A stretch of 64,000 bases of DNA from Lysinibacillus xylanilyticus. Its GTDB lineage: Bacteria; Bacillota; Bacilli; Bacillales_A; Planococcaceae. The translations under genes and the position numbers were made by a program. Shown here piece after piece: positions 45,412 through 54,266 of the stretch. How positions within the stretch are numbered: position 1 is the first letter of the stretch; every line of letters begins with the position of its first letter. The stretch covers positions 1 to 64,000 of the forward strand of contig NZ_MDDN01000009.1 of the NCBI RefSeq assembly GCF_001708185.1, in the 5' to 3' direction. A model generated the notes under the pieces. The model was given only the letters and a program-made list of their open reading frames with translations. It did no database searches and had not been told where the DNA came from.

Positions 45412-46281
45412 CTAGTCTAAAGCCGCCCCATTGTAGACGGAATGGCAAACAGCTAAGAAGGCCTCAATATCCGATGACAAATATTTTGATAAAAAATAAG
45501 TGTTCGATACAATATGGGAAAACTCCTGTACCGAATAGCTATGAAGCAATTGCTGCTGAAATTCCACCTCGATCACACTCTTTGGTAAAAAAGCGATACC
45601 TAATCCTTGTTTGACGAAGTTTTTGATGACCTCTGTTTGATTGATATGCATGCTTTTATAGCTTGGGAATTGTTGCAATACTTGTTGTATGTCTTGCCAG
45701 TAAGGTGCGTATTCATGTGTTAAAATAATTTCCTGTTGTAAAAGAGTCAGTGCATCTGTCGCTCTTTTTGACATCGGAGCAATTAATTGAAGTGGTTCCT
45801 GCGCGAGATGGACTGCTAGAATGTCTCGAGTCGATGTCAATTTTGACAAACCGATATCTACTACGCCTGCATATACCGCTTCTCCGATTTCATTGGATTT
45901 TAACAGTTCGATTGTGATTTGAATGGAAGGTCTTTGCTGCTGAAATGCGTGAATGATTACTGGTAATGTGGAATTGGCGATTTGAGGTGCAGCACCAATT
46001 GTTAACTGAGACGTATACCCATCCATAAAGGACGCAGTATTTTGTAATCCTTCATCAATTGTCGCAATCATTTTCTCTGCTTGTTGTAAAAAATGGGCAC
46101 CAATACGATTTAATTTCACGTGCTTACCCTGTCTTTCAAAAAGTGGTGTTTGAAGTTCTTTTTCTAGATGCTGCATATGCTTCGATACTGTCGATTGCGT
46201 AATAAAACGTTGCTCTGCCGTCTCACGAAAATTCTCTGTTTTCGCAGCAACAATAAAAGTTCGTAACCATTCTGTTTCCAT
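45412..46281 (-). CDS. LysR-family transcriptional regulator
   Basis: 289 residues. N-terminal HTH MRF-type: TFIVAAKTENFRETAEQRFI, then TQSTVSKHMQHLEKELQTPL. C-terminal periplasmic-binding-fold effector domain with the G-L-G-I-A-F-L-P motif. Target unclear; the following minus-strand gene encodes the DsbD-like membrane protein. Confidence 0.9.
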   Translation of the reverse strand: METEWLRTFIVAAKTENFRETAEQRFITQSTVSKHMQHLEKELQTPLFERQGKHVKLNRIGAHFLQQAEKMIATIDEGLQNTASFMDGYTSQLTIGAAPQIANSTLPVIIHAFQQQRPSIQITIELLKSNEIGEAVYAGVVDIGLSKLTSTRDILAVHLAQEPLQLIAPMSKRATDALTLLQQEIILTHEYAPYWQDIQQVLQQFPSYKSMHINQTEVIKNFVKQGLGIAFLPKSVIEVEFQQQLLHSYSVQEFSHIVSNTYFLSKYLSSDIEAFLAVCHSVYNGAALD

Positions 46282-46413
46282 AAATAGGCCTCTCTAGTTT
46301 TTCATTCATTATATCGAAATCTATTTACGTCTTGAAACCTTTTTATGTCTTTTTCAACAAAGCATTGACCGTTCGTTTGTCGATTTAGTTTATTTATATC
46401 AGAAAATCTAAGC

Positions 46414-46464
46414 AAAAAAAGTAGTTGAAGCACTACATTTACTTGTATCTTTAACTACTTTTTT
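46414..46464 (-). terminator. Terminator of nagB
   Basis: AAAAAAGTAGTT and AACTACTTTTTT arms with a large loop. The T-run is on the minus strand. Confidence 0.65.
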
Positions 46465-46499
46465 ATCTTATCTCATCGTCTAAAACGTTTAGTTAACAG

Positions 46500-47207
46500 C
46501 TACTTGTGTGAATGCTCCTCTTCTTGCAAATCTGTTAGAATAATAACATTTGGATGTTTCGATAAAACACTTGCTGGTACATCTTCAGTATACTCAGACG
46601 CAAGCACACGTTCTAATACATCACGTTTTGCTTCTCCGACAGCGATTAATAAAATACACTTTGCGCGCATAATGGATTGAATCCCCATCGTCAATGCTTG
46701 GGTTGGAACTTCATCGATTGATTCAAAGAAGCGTGCATTTGCTTGGCGAGTTGATTGTGCAAGCGTCACAAGATGTGTGAAAGAATCAAATGGCGTTCCT
46801 GGTTCATTGAAACCGATATGACCGTTTTGTCCGATGCCAAGCAATTGAAAATCTAATGTATGCTGCTGTAATAAAGATTCATAGCGTACCGCTTCCTCTG
46901 CTGGATGATCCGCTAAACCATTCGGTAAATAGGATTCTTTAAATGGTTTATTGCGAAATAAATGTTGATCCATATAACATGCATAGCTTTGTTCATGTTT
47001 AGCACCTAGTCCAACATATTCGTCTAAATTAAAGCTAATACAATTGGAAAAATCGACATCGATTTCACGGATTTTAGCATATAGCGGTTCCATCGTACCA
47101 CCTGTAGCAAGCCCGAACGTTGTAGCACCGCTTTTTTTAGCTTGTACTATAATATCTACTGCACGTGTGTATAAATCTTCTTTTAAAGAAAAACGTTCCA
47201 ATTTCAA
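46500..47207 (-). CDS. nagB: Glucosamine-6-phosphate deaminase
   Basis: 235 residues from TTG 47207 with a GAGGGGGA site. Motifs GLATGGTMEPLY, FNLDEYVGL and GIGQNGHIGFNEPGTPF (catalytic Asp/His region) define NagB. It converts glucosamine-6-phosphate to fructose-6-phosphate and ammonia, the last step of GlcNAc use. It follows a deleted PTS gene and a NagR-type operator. No nagA is in the window. Confidence 0.94.
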   Translation of the reverse strand: MKLERFSLKEDLYTRAVDIIVQAKKSGATTFGLATGGTMEPLYAKIREIDVDFSNCISFNLDEYVGLGAKHEQSYACYMDQHLFRNKPFKESYLPNGLADHPAEEAVRYESLLQQHTLDFQLLGIGQNGHIGFNEPGTPFDSFTHLVTLAQSTRQANARFFESIDEVPTQALTMGIQSIMRAKCILLIAVGEAKRDVLERVLASEYTEDVPASVLSKHPNVIILTDLQEEEHSHK

Positions 47208-47238
47208 TTCTTTATTCCCCCTCTTTTTAGGCAGTTTG

Positions 47239-47430
47239 CTATTTATTAACCGAAATAATATTAGTAGAACCTGCTCGTTGGAAACCTGATTTGTTAAGTG
47301 TTACTTCTTGTCCAACTAAACTTGTGAAAACAACTGGTGTAATGATAGAAGGCACTTTGTCTTTAATAGTCTCTAAGACTACTAGTAATAACGGATCGCC
47401 GCATTGAATGACTTGACCATCTGTAACCAA
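47239..47430 (-). pseudogene. C-terminal remnant of a PTS EIIA (glucose/GlcNAc) gene
   Basis: The 63-residue frame reads QVIQCGDPLLLVVLETIKDK, then ITPVVFTS and a QRAGSTNIISVN end. This matches the last 60 residues of the glucose-family EIIA domain (pattern GDPLL..D-L-x-x-I-K..TPVVVTN). The EIIC, EIIB and most of EIIA (including the phospho-histidine) are missing. The remnant follows the operator and ribosome site closely, so an internal deletion joined the gene's 5' leader to its 3' end. Confidence 0.75.
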
Positions 47431-47452
47431 CGTTTTATCTATGCCTCCCTTC

Positions 47453-47470
47453 GGTATAGTTGTCTATACC
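47453..47470 (-). promoter_or_regulatory. NagR/YvoA-type operator (dre site)
   Basis: GGTATAG and CTATACC (perfect 7 bp arms, 4 bp apart) preceded on the minus strand by ATT. This fits the TTGGTATAGAC-type sites bound by the GntR regulator NagR, which releases them with GlcN-6-P. Confidence 0.75.
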
Positions 47471-47668
47471 AATTATATGCCTATTATAATATTCAACCTG
47501 CGAAAAATAAATGTTTTTCTGAATTTTCAATATATATATATATCTTGTATAATTCATCTTGTAAACGTCGAAAGAATCTACTTCTAGTGCCTTTTCGGTA
47601 TTTTTTATGATGACGGATAACTATTCTTCTCTTGTTTTTAGTTATGAAGATGAAACTTTTTTACACCT

Positions 47669-47694
47669 TGAAACCTTTTCCAAAAATTTTCGTA
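47669..47694 (+). promoter_or_regulatory. SigW-type promoter of spo0M
   Basis: TGAAAC (47669-47674) and CGTA (47691-47694), spaced 16 bp, match the ECF SigW consensus. In B. subtilis spo0M is in the SigW regulon. The start codon is 35 bp downstream. Confidence 0.82.
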
Positions 47695-47728
47695 TGTATA
47701 ATTATTAAAGTTAATAGGAGGAATACAA

Positions 47729-48496
47729 ATGTCTTTTTTTAACAAAGCACTTGCAAGTATTGGGATTGGCTCGACAACAGTCGATACAATGCTAGAAAAG
47801 TCTACATACCAGGCGGGAGAAGTTATGCGTGGTGAAATCGTTGTGCAAGGTGGGAATGTTGAGCAGCAAATCGATACCATTTTTTTATCGGTGAACACTA
47901 CTTATATTCGAGAATCTAATGACCATAAATATACGGAAGTCGTAGCGCTACAAAAAGTTAAAGTAACGGAGCCTTTTGTGATTGCTGCTGGTGAAAAGAA
48001 AGTAATTCCCTTTTCTTTAACATTGCCATTTGAGACACCTATTACAGCGGGCAAAACACAAGTTTGGATTCAAACAGGGCTTGATATTAAAAACGCAGTA
48101 GACCCTCATGATAAAGATTATATTCGTGTCCAGCCTACAGACCTCGCAGCACATATTCTCGATGCCATTAATGGACTTGGATTCCGTTTACGCGAAGCTG
48201 AATGTGAACAGGCGCCAGCTCGATTCCGTGGATACTATCCCTTCATCCAAGAGTTTGAATTTGTGCCAACTGGGCAATTTAGAGGACATTTAGATGAGCT
48301 TGAAATCGTCTTTTTATCTCAAACTAATCATTCAGTAGAATTACTCATGCAAATTGATCGAAAAGTAAGAGGTATTGGTAGCTTCTTCTCTGAAGCTTTA
48401 GATATGGACGAAAGCAATGTTAGAACAACGATTACGACACAGGACTTACCAACTATTCAAGCAAAGCTACAGCAAATTATCGCTAAACATTTGTAG
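47729..48496 (+). CDS. spo0M: Sporulation-control protein Spo0M
   Basis: 255 residues with an AGGAGGA site. The arrestin-like Spo0M fold is evident: STYQAGEVMRGEIVVQGGNV, KKVIPFSLTLPFETPITAGK, and the C-terminal LLMQIDRKVRGIGSFFSEAL with a final acidic stretch. It affects the Spo0A phosphorelay and cell-envelope processes in B. subtilis. Cytoplasmic. Confidence 0.93.
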   Translation: MSFFNKALASIGIGSTTVDTMLEKSTYQAGEVMRGEIVVQGGNVEQQIDTIFLSVNTTYIRESNDHKYTEVVALQKVKVTEPFVIAAGEKKVIPFSLTLPFETPITAGKTQVWIQTGLDIKNAVDPHDKDYIRVQPTDLAAHILDAINGLGFRLREAECEQAPARFRGYYPFIQEFEFVPTGQFRGHLDELEIVFLSQTNHSVELLMQIDRKVRGIGSFFSEALDMDESNVRTTITTQDLPTIQAKLQQIIAKHL

Positions 48497-48519
48497 CCTT
48501 TAATGAATCTAAGAATTAG

Positions 48520-48561
48520 AAAAACACGGTATGAAAGTCGATTTCATACCGTGTCTTTTTT
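48520..48561. terminator. Bidirectional terminator
   Basis: AAAACACGGTATGAAA pairs perfectly with TTTCATACCGTGTCTTTT, between convergent genes. Confidence 0.9.
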
Positions 48562-49498
48562 ATGCTGTCACATCACGTTTCATGAATGACAGATAGCTTA
48601 TTGCTAAGAATAAAACTGCATAGATTGCGAGAATTGTAAGAGAGAATGGCATTGTAATACCTTCTATCATTAAATTACCACTTTCATACTGTGTTAAATT
48701 TGAATGTGTTATCCAAATATATTTAACAAATTCATATCGGCTTAAGAACATCACAATCATTCCGCCCATAAAAGATAAGAACATCGTTAAACCAATGGCT
48801 AAAGAGCTTGAACGGAATACTGAGCCCACTAAGAAAGCAAATAATGTCGACATCACGAAATCTCCGCCAGAAAGTAAATAGTGATATGCCAAATCATTCC
48901 ACACTGCTTTTTCAACTACCTGACCATTGACCATCTCTAACTCAACGCCCGTTGCACCACCAAATAATATGAACCCTACTAGAGCGCTAACCACTACATT
49001 GACAGCAATTAAAAAGAGCCCAAATATGAAAGTTGTCAGTAATTTTGAAGTTAATATTTTTGCCCGAGACATAGGACGTGTTAACAACATTTTAATCGTG
49101 CCTGTTGAAAACTCACTTGATACGATACTCGCTGCTAAAATCACTGTGAACAATGTGATTAAAGTTAGCATATTACTTGCAAATGTCATAAAGCTTGCTA
49201 GGCTTCCCTCTGTTTGAGAAGGCACGTCATTTGCTAATCGATACTCAGAAATAGCAATTTGCTCTTCAAAGTATTTTTTATCTACTTCTGAAACATTGTC
49301 ACCCTTCAACATGTCTTTATAATTATTAATAACCTGTTGTTCATTTTCCTGCCACGTTATATCCTCTGCAGTCTTTGTTTCATAGTATTTCATAATAATA
49401 CCAGGACCAACAATAGCGAGGATTAATAGTGCGACCATTGCCCAAGTTCCTTTTTTATGCCACAATTTCATCCATTCATTTTGCATTAGCTTCAGCAA
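48560..49498 (-). CDS. ABC-2-type permease
   Basis: About 312 residues if started at TTG 49498, which is 5-8 bp after an AGGAGG site; the ATG at 49486 is possible. Six spans, a large extracytoplasmic loop (about 35-110) and the ABC-2 motif S-S-E-F-S-T-G-T-I-K-M-L-L-T-R-P. It pairs with the ATPase gene upstream, overlapping it by about 20 bp, and resembles bacitracin-type BcrB exporters. Confidence 0.85.
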   Translation of the reverse strand: MLKLMQNEWMKLWHKKGTWAMVALLILAIVGPGIIMKYYETKTAEDITWQENEQQVINNYKDMLKGDNVSEVDKKYFEEQIAISEYRLANDVPSQTEGSLASFMTFASNMLTLITLFTVILAASIVSSEFSTGTIKMLLTRPMSRAKILTSKLLTTFIFGLFLIAVNVVVSALVGFILFGGATGVELEMVNGQVVEKAVWNDLAYHYLLSGGDFVMSTLFAFLVGSVFRSSSLAIGLTMFLSFMGGMIVMFLSRYEFVKYIWITHSNLTQYESGNLMIEGITMPFSLTILAIYAVLFLAISYLSFMKRDVTA

Positions 49499-50399
49499 TT
49501 TGGCCACCTCCTGTCATTTCTAAGAATTGATCCTCTAACGTTTTTTGATGTGGTTGTACGGCGAATAATTGGATTTCTGCGTTCACAAATTGCGTAATCA
49601 GTTTCGGTATATCTTCTTTCTTTATTTCCACCACGAAACCATTATTTTCTACAGTAAAGTTATAATCGAACTTTTGCAGATGAATGGCAACATCATCTTT
49701 TGGTGCAGCTTCAATATAATAAAATGAAGAAGTTTCAATGTTAATATCACGAATATCGATGAGTTTACCATTTTGTATAACCGCTACTCGATCACACATT
49801 AACTCAATTTCGGATAATAAATGGCTAGAAACAAAAACAGATACGCCATCCTCAGCCGCAATTTTACGCAAATACATACGGAACTCACGAATGCCCGCTG
49901 GATCTAAACCATTTGTTGGTTCATCTAAAATTAGAAATTTTGGTCGATGAAGTAGTGCCTGAGCAAGTCCTAAACGCTGACGCATCCCAAGTGAATACGT
50001 CGATACCTTTTCATGAATGCGTTTCTCTAGACCGACCTGTCTAACTACCTCTTCAATACGCTCTTTTGTGACGTTTTTATGCATACGCGCAAAATGCAGT
50101 AAGTTTTTATAGCCCGTCATAAATTTATACATTTCCGGGTTTTCTACAATTACGCCAATCTTACTAATCGCTTCTTCATAATTCTCCTGTAAGGAAAGGC
50201 CATCTACAATGACTTTCCCCTCTGTTGGATGCATAAGCCCTGTCATCATACGAATTGTCGTCGTTTTCCCGGCACCATTTGGTCCTAAAAATCCAGTAAT
50301 TTGACCTGGATATAAATCGATATTCAGTTGCTGAATTAATTGCTTACCACGAATGGTTTTTGATAAATTTTGCAATTGAACTATTGGTTGTGTTGTCAT
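49476..50399 (-). CDS. ABC transporter ATPase (BcrA-like)
   Basis: 307 residues from ATG 50399. Walker A GPNGAGKTT, signature YSLGMRQRLGLAQALL, Walker B FLILDEPTNGLDPAG. The C-terminal 80 residues are the extra domain of the BcrA/peptide-exporter group. It drives the permease downstream. Confidence 0.92.
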   Translation of the reverse strand: MTTQPIVQLQNLSKTIRGKQLIQQLNIDLYPGQITGFLGPNGAGKTTTIRMMTGLMHPTEGKVIVDGLSLQENYEEAISKIGVIVENPEMYKFMTGYKNLLHFARMHKNVTKERIEEVVRQVGLEKRIHEKVSTYSLGMRQRLGLAQALLHRPKFLILDEPTNGLDPAGIREFRMYLRKIAAEDGVSVFVSSHLLSEIELMCDRVAVIQNGKLIDIRDINIETSSFYYIEAAPKDDVAIHLQKFDYNFTVENNGFVVEIKKEDIPKLITQFVNAEIQLFAVQPHQKTLEDQFLEMTGGGQIAEANAK

Positions 50400-50404
50400 T
50401 AATT

Positions 50405-51100
50405 TCATCCTTTCTTATAATAAGTTTTCATCCATTGCACAGCATCTTTATTCGTAACATCTCGAATCGTCTCTACTTCCTCATGTGCAATAATCGAACC
50501 ATTTTGCAGTAAAATAATTTGATCTAAAATAGGTTCTACCTCATATAACTCATGCGTTGATAACAATATTGTTTGGTTTTCAATATCTGTAAATTGAATT
50601 AAGCCTTTAATAAGCTGTTCACGAACAATTGGATCTAAACCAGAAAATGGCTCATCCATTAAATAAAAGGGTACTTCTCGCCCAAGAGTTGCGGCCATTT
50701 TCATCCGACCACGGTTCCCCTTTGATAATTCCCGTAGCTTCATATTTTTATCAACGTTTAAAAACTCTGCAACGATACATGCCTTATCATACGAAAAATC
50801 TTCGAATTGAGAGGCATAGTGCTGAAAAAGCTGCTCACCTGTGTAAAAATCAAAAAATAAATCAATATCTGGTAAATAAGCAATCTGATCAGCATTTCTG
50901 CGTGTTACAGGCGTTCCATTTAGCAAGACCTCACCACTAGATGGATGTAATAAGCCTGCCAATACTTTTAAAAGTGTCGACTTGCCACTGCCATTTTCTC
51001 CAACAAGCCCAATGATTCGGCCAACCGGAATGGAAAAAGACACATCTTGCAAAATCGGCTTTTTCATATAACGAAAAGAAACATTTGATAGCTGTAACAT
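50405..51100 (-). CDS. ABC transporter ATPase (YtrB-like)
   Basis: 231 residues. Walker A GENGSGKST, Walker B FYLMDEPFSGLDP. The signature is LSKGNRGRMKMAATLG, with an SKGNR pattern seen in YtrB/YhcG-type ATPases in place of the usual SGGQ. Start follows the GntR stop directly (GAGGTGA site). It probably works with the first membrane protein of the operon (51463-52242). Confidence 0.9.
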   Translation of the reverse strand: MLQLSNVSFRYMKKPILQDVSFSIPVGRIIGLVGENGSGKSTLLKVLAGLLHPSSGEVLLNGTPVTRRNADQIAYLPDIDLFFDFYTGEQLFQHYASQFEDFSYDKACIVAEFLNVDKNMKLRELSKGNRGRMKMAATLGREVPFYLMDEPFSGLDPIVREQLIKGLIQFTDIENQTILLSTHELYEVEPILDQIILLQNGSIIAHEEVETIRDVTNKDAVQWMKTYYKKG

Positions 51101-51466
51101 TTATTTCACCTCACGATTTTTTGTTAACACGACAAGCATCTCTTCCTTGGAAAATCCCAGTGCTTCAATAGATGTTAAAAAATTTTCAGCTAATTGGTTT
51201 TTCATATCTTCTCGTAAAAGTACAATCCGCTCTTCGTTGGTTGTAATAAATGTACCTTGACCTCGTTTCGTTTCCGTTATATTCATGGCTTCTAACTCCT
51301 TGTACACGCGTTGTACGGTATTTACATTAACACCTGTTTCAACTGCATATTCTCGAACAGAAGGAAGTCGATCCCCTAGCTCTAAATTGCCTTTCAAAAT
51401 ATCTCCACATATCCGATCTACAAGTTGGCTATATATGGGCTTATCACGTGAAAAGTCGATTGTCAT
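51101..51466 (-). CDS. GntR-family regulator (YtrA type)
   Basis: 121 residues: winged HTH (DRLPSVREYAVETGVNVNTV, then QRVYKELEAMNITETKRGQG) and a short 45-residue helical tail, the YtrA subfamily plan. YtrA-type repressors control ABC genes in their own operon and respond to wall antibiotics. A matching dyad sits before the operon. Confidence 0.93.
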   Translation of the reverse strand: MTIDFSRDKPIYSQLVDRICGDILKGNLELGDRLPSVREYAVETGVNVNTVQRVYKELEAMNITETKRGQGTFITTNEERIVLLREDMKNQLAENFLTSIEALGFSKEEMLVVLTKNREVK

Positions 51467-52242
51467 CGTAAAACCACCTTTTCAAGCCACTTCGTCGCTA
51501 CGATAAATAGAATGACGATCAAAATTATCATCACTACTTCCTCCACAACATAAAGCGGATTATAGATAATCTCAATAGTCGATACTTTTGCCTTTGGTAA
51601 ATAGTGTGCCAACCAATCTAATGGAATTTCAATATGATGAAAAATAGAAGCATATAGCTGGCTTTCAGTAAATTTATACCATAAATTCATACTGAAGAAA
51701 AAAGCACCCATCATAATAACAATGGCAAAGCGACCTATAAAATGCTTCATTTGGAGATAAAATGCTAAAAATAGTAGCAGTATGACAAACATTATCCATT
51801 GGAAAATGACTAAAATTCCTACAGAAAGTATTAGTGATAATACTATTTGTCCAAAATTGGCTACAAATTCATCTTTTACATTGTACATGGCTATACTAAT
51901 AAAAAATAAATTGAAGATAGCATATCCAAATAGTGAAAAAATAACTTTTACACCCACAAGCTGTGTAATCGAGCTAGTGGAGTGTAGCCATATTTCTTTG
52001 ACCTTTAAATCGTGTCGTATACTAGCTAAAAATTGTAATATCGAATAAAATCCGCCTAATACAATCACTAGCATTGTGAGTGCAAAAGATAGCTGATTTT
52101 CCGGCATTGTCAAGCCATCAACAAATCGCTTTATTAAATATGGAAGCACCAATGACAACATAATTCCTGCAAAAATCGCAACAAATAGCCATGTCCTAAA
52201 AAGCACCCATTCTTTTTTGAATAACCCTGCCAATTTTTTCAA
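51463..52242 (-). CDS. Six-span permease-like membrane protein
   Basis: 259 residues from TTG 52242 (GAGGTG site). Six spans over the whole length. The start KKLAGLFKKEWVLFRTWLFV is typical of ABC-2 permeases. It overlaps the GntR gene by 4 bp and likely pairs with the YtrB-like ATPase. First gene of a five-gene operon. Confidence 0.75.
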   Translation of the reverse strand: MKKLAGLFKKEWVLFRTWLFVAIFAGIMLSLVLPYLIKRFVDGLTMPENQLSFALTMLVIVLGGFYSILQFLASIRHDLKVKEIWLHSTSSITQLVGVKVIFSLFGYAIFNLFFISIAMYNVKDEFVANFGQIVLSLILSVGILVIFQWIMFVILLLFLAFYLQMKHFIGRFAIVIMMGAFFFSMNLWYKFTESQLYASIFHHIEIPLDWLAHYLPKAKVSTIEIIYNPLYVVEEVVMIILIVILFIVATKWLEKVVLR

Positions 52243-52259
52243 TGCAAACACCTCGTGTT

Positions 52260-52287
52260 ATAGTGTACTAGTTGAATATTACACTAT
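52260..52287 (-). promoter_or_regulatory. YtrA-type operator
   Basis: ATAGTGTA (52260-52267) and TACACTAT (52280-52287), perfect arms across 12 bp, 18 bp before the first gene of the ABC operon. AGTGTA..TACACT is the known YtrA-family site form. Confidence 0.85.
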
Positions 52288-52896
52288 GACTTTTAAGTTT
52301 GCAAGTATTAAATGCAAAAAAAGGAAGATCCTTTTTCATAAAGGACCCTTCCTTGATTAAGTTCATTTTATAAAATCTTTGATCTAGCATTCGGAATGTT
52401 ACTAGTCCATTCAATAAACAGGCGGCTCATTCAAGCTAACCTCCTCGTTGTGGGACTAGTCAAAGCCTAGTGTTTTTATGGGTACAAAAAATTTCGCAAA
52501 GGACAAACAATTCACTCCCAAAATATGGTCTTTTGGCAAACTGTTTGCCCTGAAAAAAATGGAGGGTAAGCAACGGGTTTGCCCGGGCAAACTCCAAAAC
52601 TAGAGTTTTGGCTTGGTAGGAGATTCCTACGACCTTTACAAATATATAGCTACTTATTTTTGCAAAATAAGTAGCTATATTTGTTGGGAACTGAGTATTG
52701 AAGAACTGAAAGTAGTGCACTTTAAAATGCAGAAGGATTTGAAACCAATAAAATATCCAATAGGAAGTTTCAATACAAAAAGCACATCCACGATAGGATG
52801 TGCTTTTTGTTGCGCCTCATGGTGAGGTTAACGTTCATTTACTTATTTAAATTATTTTTCGAAAAGTGGTTGTTAAAAAGAAGATGAAAAGTTCTT
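52288..52896. other. Decayed intergenic region with three terminators
   Basis: Hairpins of terminator type are at 52316-52354 (AAGGAAG..CTTCCTT), 52641-52682 (TATAGCTACTTATTTT with AAAATAAGTAGCTATA) and 52777-52812 (AAAAAGCACATCC with GGATGTGCTTTTT). A perfect palindrome GTTTGCCCGGGCAAAC is at 52577-52592, next to the stem CCAAAACT..AGTTTTGG (52594-52611). A fragment near 52730 reads MQKDLKPIKYPIG, which recalls the start of YfiT/DinB-type proteins, but it goes straight into the third terminator. No intact gene. Confidence 0.5.
52568..52616. repeat. Diverged direct repeat, copy A
   Basis: AAGCAACGG..CTCC-AAAACT..GAGTTTTGGCTTGG. A related segment is at 54039-54088. Confidence 0.45.
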
Positions 52897-52922
52897 TATA
52901 TAGTGTTGGCTAACACTGTATA
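52897..52922 (+). promoter_or_regulatory. Near-perfect 26 bp palindrome upstream of unknown gene
   Basis: TATATAGTGTT and AACACTGTATA (10 of 11 paired) around GGCT, 30 bp before the start codon. Probably an operator. Confidence 0.65.
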
Positions 52923-52951
52923 AAAAATAAAAACAAACGGGGGAAATTAAT

Positions 52952-53383
52952 ATGACACAATATCGATATTTAACAAAGGTTATTACAGTAACACGAGATG
53001 ATTTGGATAAAATGTTTACAGCACAAACAGTAGCTAAAGAGCATATCCGCAAAGAGGATGCTGATTCAAACGCAATACAAGCAAGTCTATCGTCTGTAGC
53101 AGGTATCCTTGGATTAGTATTTACAGTGGCTACAAAATTTAGTGTAGCAGCTGGTATCGCTTCAGTTATTCTTTCTCTTACTTCGACACTTAAGGCATCT
53201 ATTCTACCACGTCTTGTAGATGGTACAGATTATATGATTATCTTACGAGAAGACATGAGAGTTAAAGGGTGGAAAAAGGTTGACGTTGAAATGCCTTATT
53301 ACGAGTTGTATGACAATCCGACAGGTAAAACGTATTTCACTTTTATCGCAGGTGAAGGTCTTGTCAAAAAGTCTTATAAATAA
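52952..53383 (+). CDS. Hypothetical protein with central hydrophobic hairpin
   Basis: 143 residues, GGGGGAAA ribosome site. A charged N-terminal 45 residues is followed by two adjoining hydrophobic segments rich in Ala/Ser/Val (SVAGILGLVFTVATKF and VAAGIASVILSLTSTL), then a polar C-terminal 60 residues with aromatic/basic content. No signal peptide. A hydrophobic hairpin in a soluble-looking frame recalls membrane-inserting bacteriocins or pore proteins, but no family is recognised. Confidence 0.6.
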   Translation: MTQYRYLTKVITVTRDDLDKMFTAQTVAKEHIRKEDADSNAIQASLSSVAGILGLVFTVATKFSVAAGIASVILSLTSTLKASILPRLVDGTDYMIILREDMRVKGWKKVDVEMPYYELYDNPTGKTYFTFIAGEGLVKKSYK

Positions 53384-53394
53384 TAATATGATTT

Positions 53395-53438
53395 AAAAAA
53401 TGCCCCTCTTTTACCTTCACACTTAAAGGGGGGCATTT
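53395..53438. terminator. Bidirectional terminator
   Basis: AAAAAATGCCCC and GGGGCATTT arms between convergent genes. Confidence 0.8.
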
Positions 53439-53441
53439 CTA

Positions 53442-53894
53442 TTATTTATTATCTTTCTCTTTTTTTATCAAACTTTCTATAAGTTTGTAGAAATCGCTAT
53501 TACTCATTTCGTAGTTAATGTAATATCCTACATCTTCATCTTTAGTGGTAAAAATGATTGTTTTGCCGTTGCCGTTTAAATATAAGTTATAAATATCATC
53601 TTTCGTTGATGTTGTTAGCAAATATCCAGAATCAAATGGTAAATCTTTTTTTGAAGTGCGATGTAATTTTAAATTCTTTAATGCTTGCACGATAGTGTCT
53701 TTGTCTTCTTTTTCAAAAGTGTATTCAAGTTTTGTGTCATCTACATCTTTTACTCTTATAGAATCAACTGCATTGTAATCTAAAGTGGTTAGGATATCGG
53801 TAACTGATTTTTCTTTATATTTGTTGTATTGAAAGATTGAAAATGCAATTCCTACTACCATGATAACACCAATGGTGATAAGTATTTTTTTCAT
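53442..53894 (-). CDS. Hypothetical exported/membrane-anchored protein
   Basis: 150 residues. The N-terminus KKILITIGVIMVVGIAFSIF is a signal anchor with no lipobox. The rest is a polar alpha/beta domain (VDSIRVKDVDDTKLEYTFEK, IYNLYLNGNGKTIIFTTKDE). The layout fits small extracytoplasmic DUF5301-like proteins of Firmicutes; that match is tentative. Confidence 0.6.
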   Translation of the reverse strand: MKKILITIGVIMVVGIAFSIFQYNKYKEKSVTDILTTLDYNAVDSIRVKDVDDTKLEYTFEKEDKDTIVQALKNLKLHRTSKKDLPFDSGYLLTTSTKDDIYNLYLNGNGKTIIFTTKDEDVGYYINYEMSNSDFYKLIESLIKKEKDNK

Positions 53895-54266
53895 TGGATT
53901 TATACAACTCCATCCCTTTGATTTTTTATAAGTTTATGATATTGGAAGAAAGTTTTAAACTCTTTTAAACAAGTAAGAACATCTAGAAATGCTCTAGAGG
54001 CTTTTATTCATGCTGCGATGTTGGCCATGTGGTGAGGCAAGCAACGGCAGTATGGGTACTCCCCAAAAACTTCGATTTTGACTTGGAGAAATTAATAAAG
54101 AGGATAAACAATATGGGATCTCGCCAGATTTATGCGGATTTACAACATTAAGCAAAGAAATGTCCCCAAATGAAGGTTGGTAACATTTCAACTCAAATAC
54201 AAATCGCTGCAAGAAAGTCACTAGTTTTGAGTGTCATTTGTAAAAATCGTAACAGTGACAAACCAA
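53895..54266. other. Decayed region with copy B of a diverged repeat
   Basis: Copy B (54039-54088, AAGCAACGG..CCAAAAACTTCGATTTTGACTTGG in pieces) matches 52568-52616 imperfectly. A plus-strand frame after it reads QYGISPDLCGFTTLSKEMSP and NEGW-stop and looks like a coding fragment. No intact gene. Confidence 0.4.

Noticed and set aside
52613..52825. 70-residue plus-strand protein
   Set aside because: It spans two terminator hairpins and has no ribosome site. Only a short part looks like a coding remnant.
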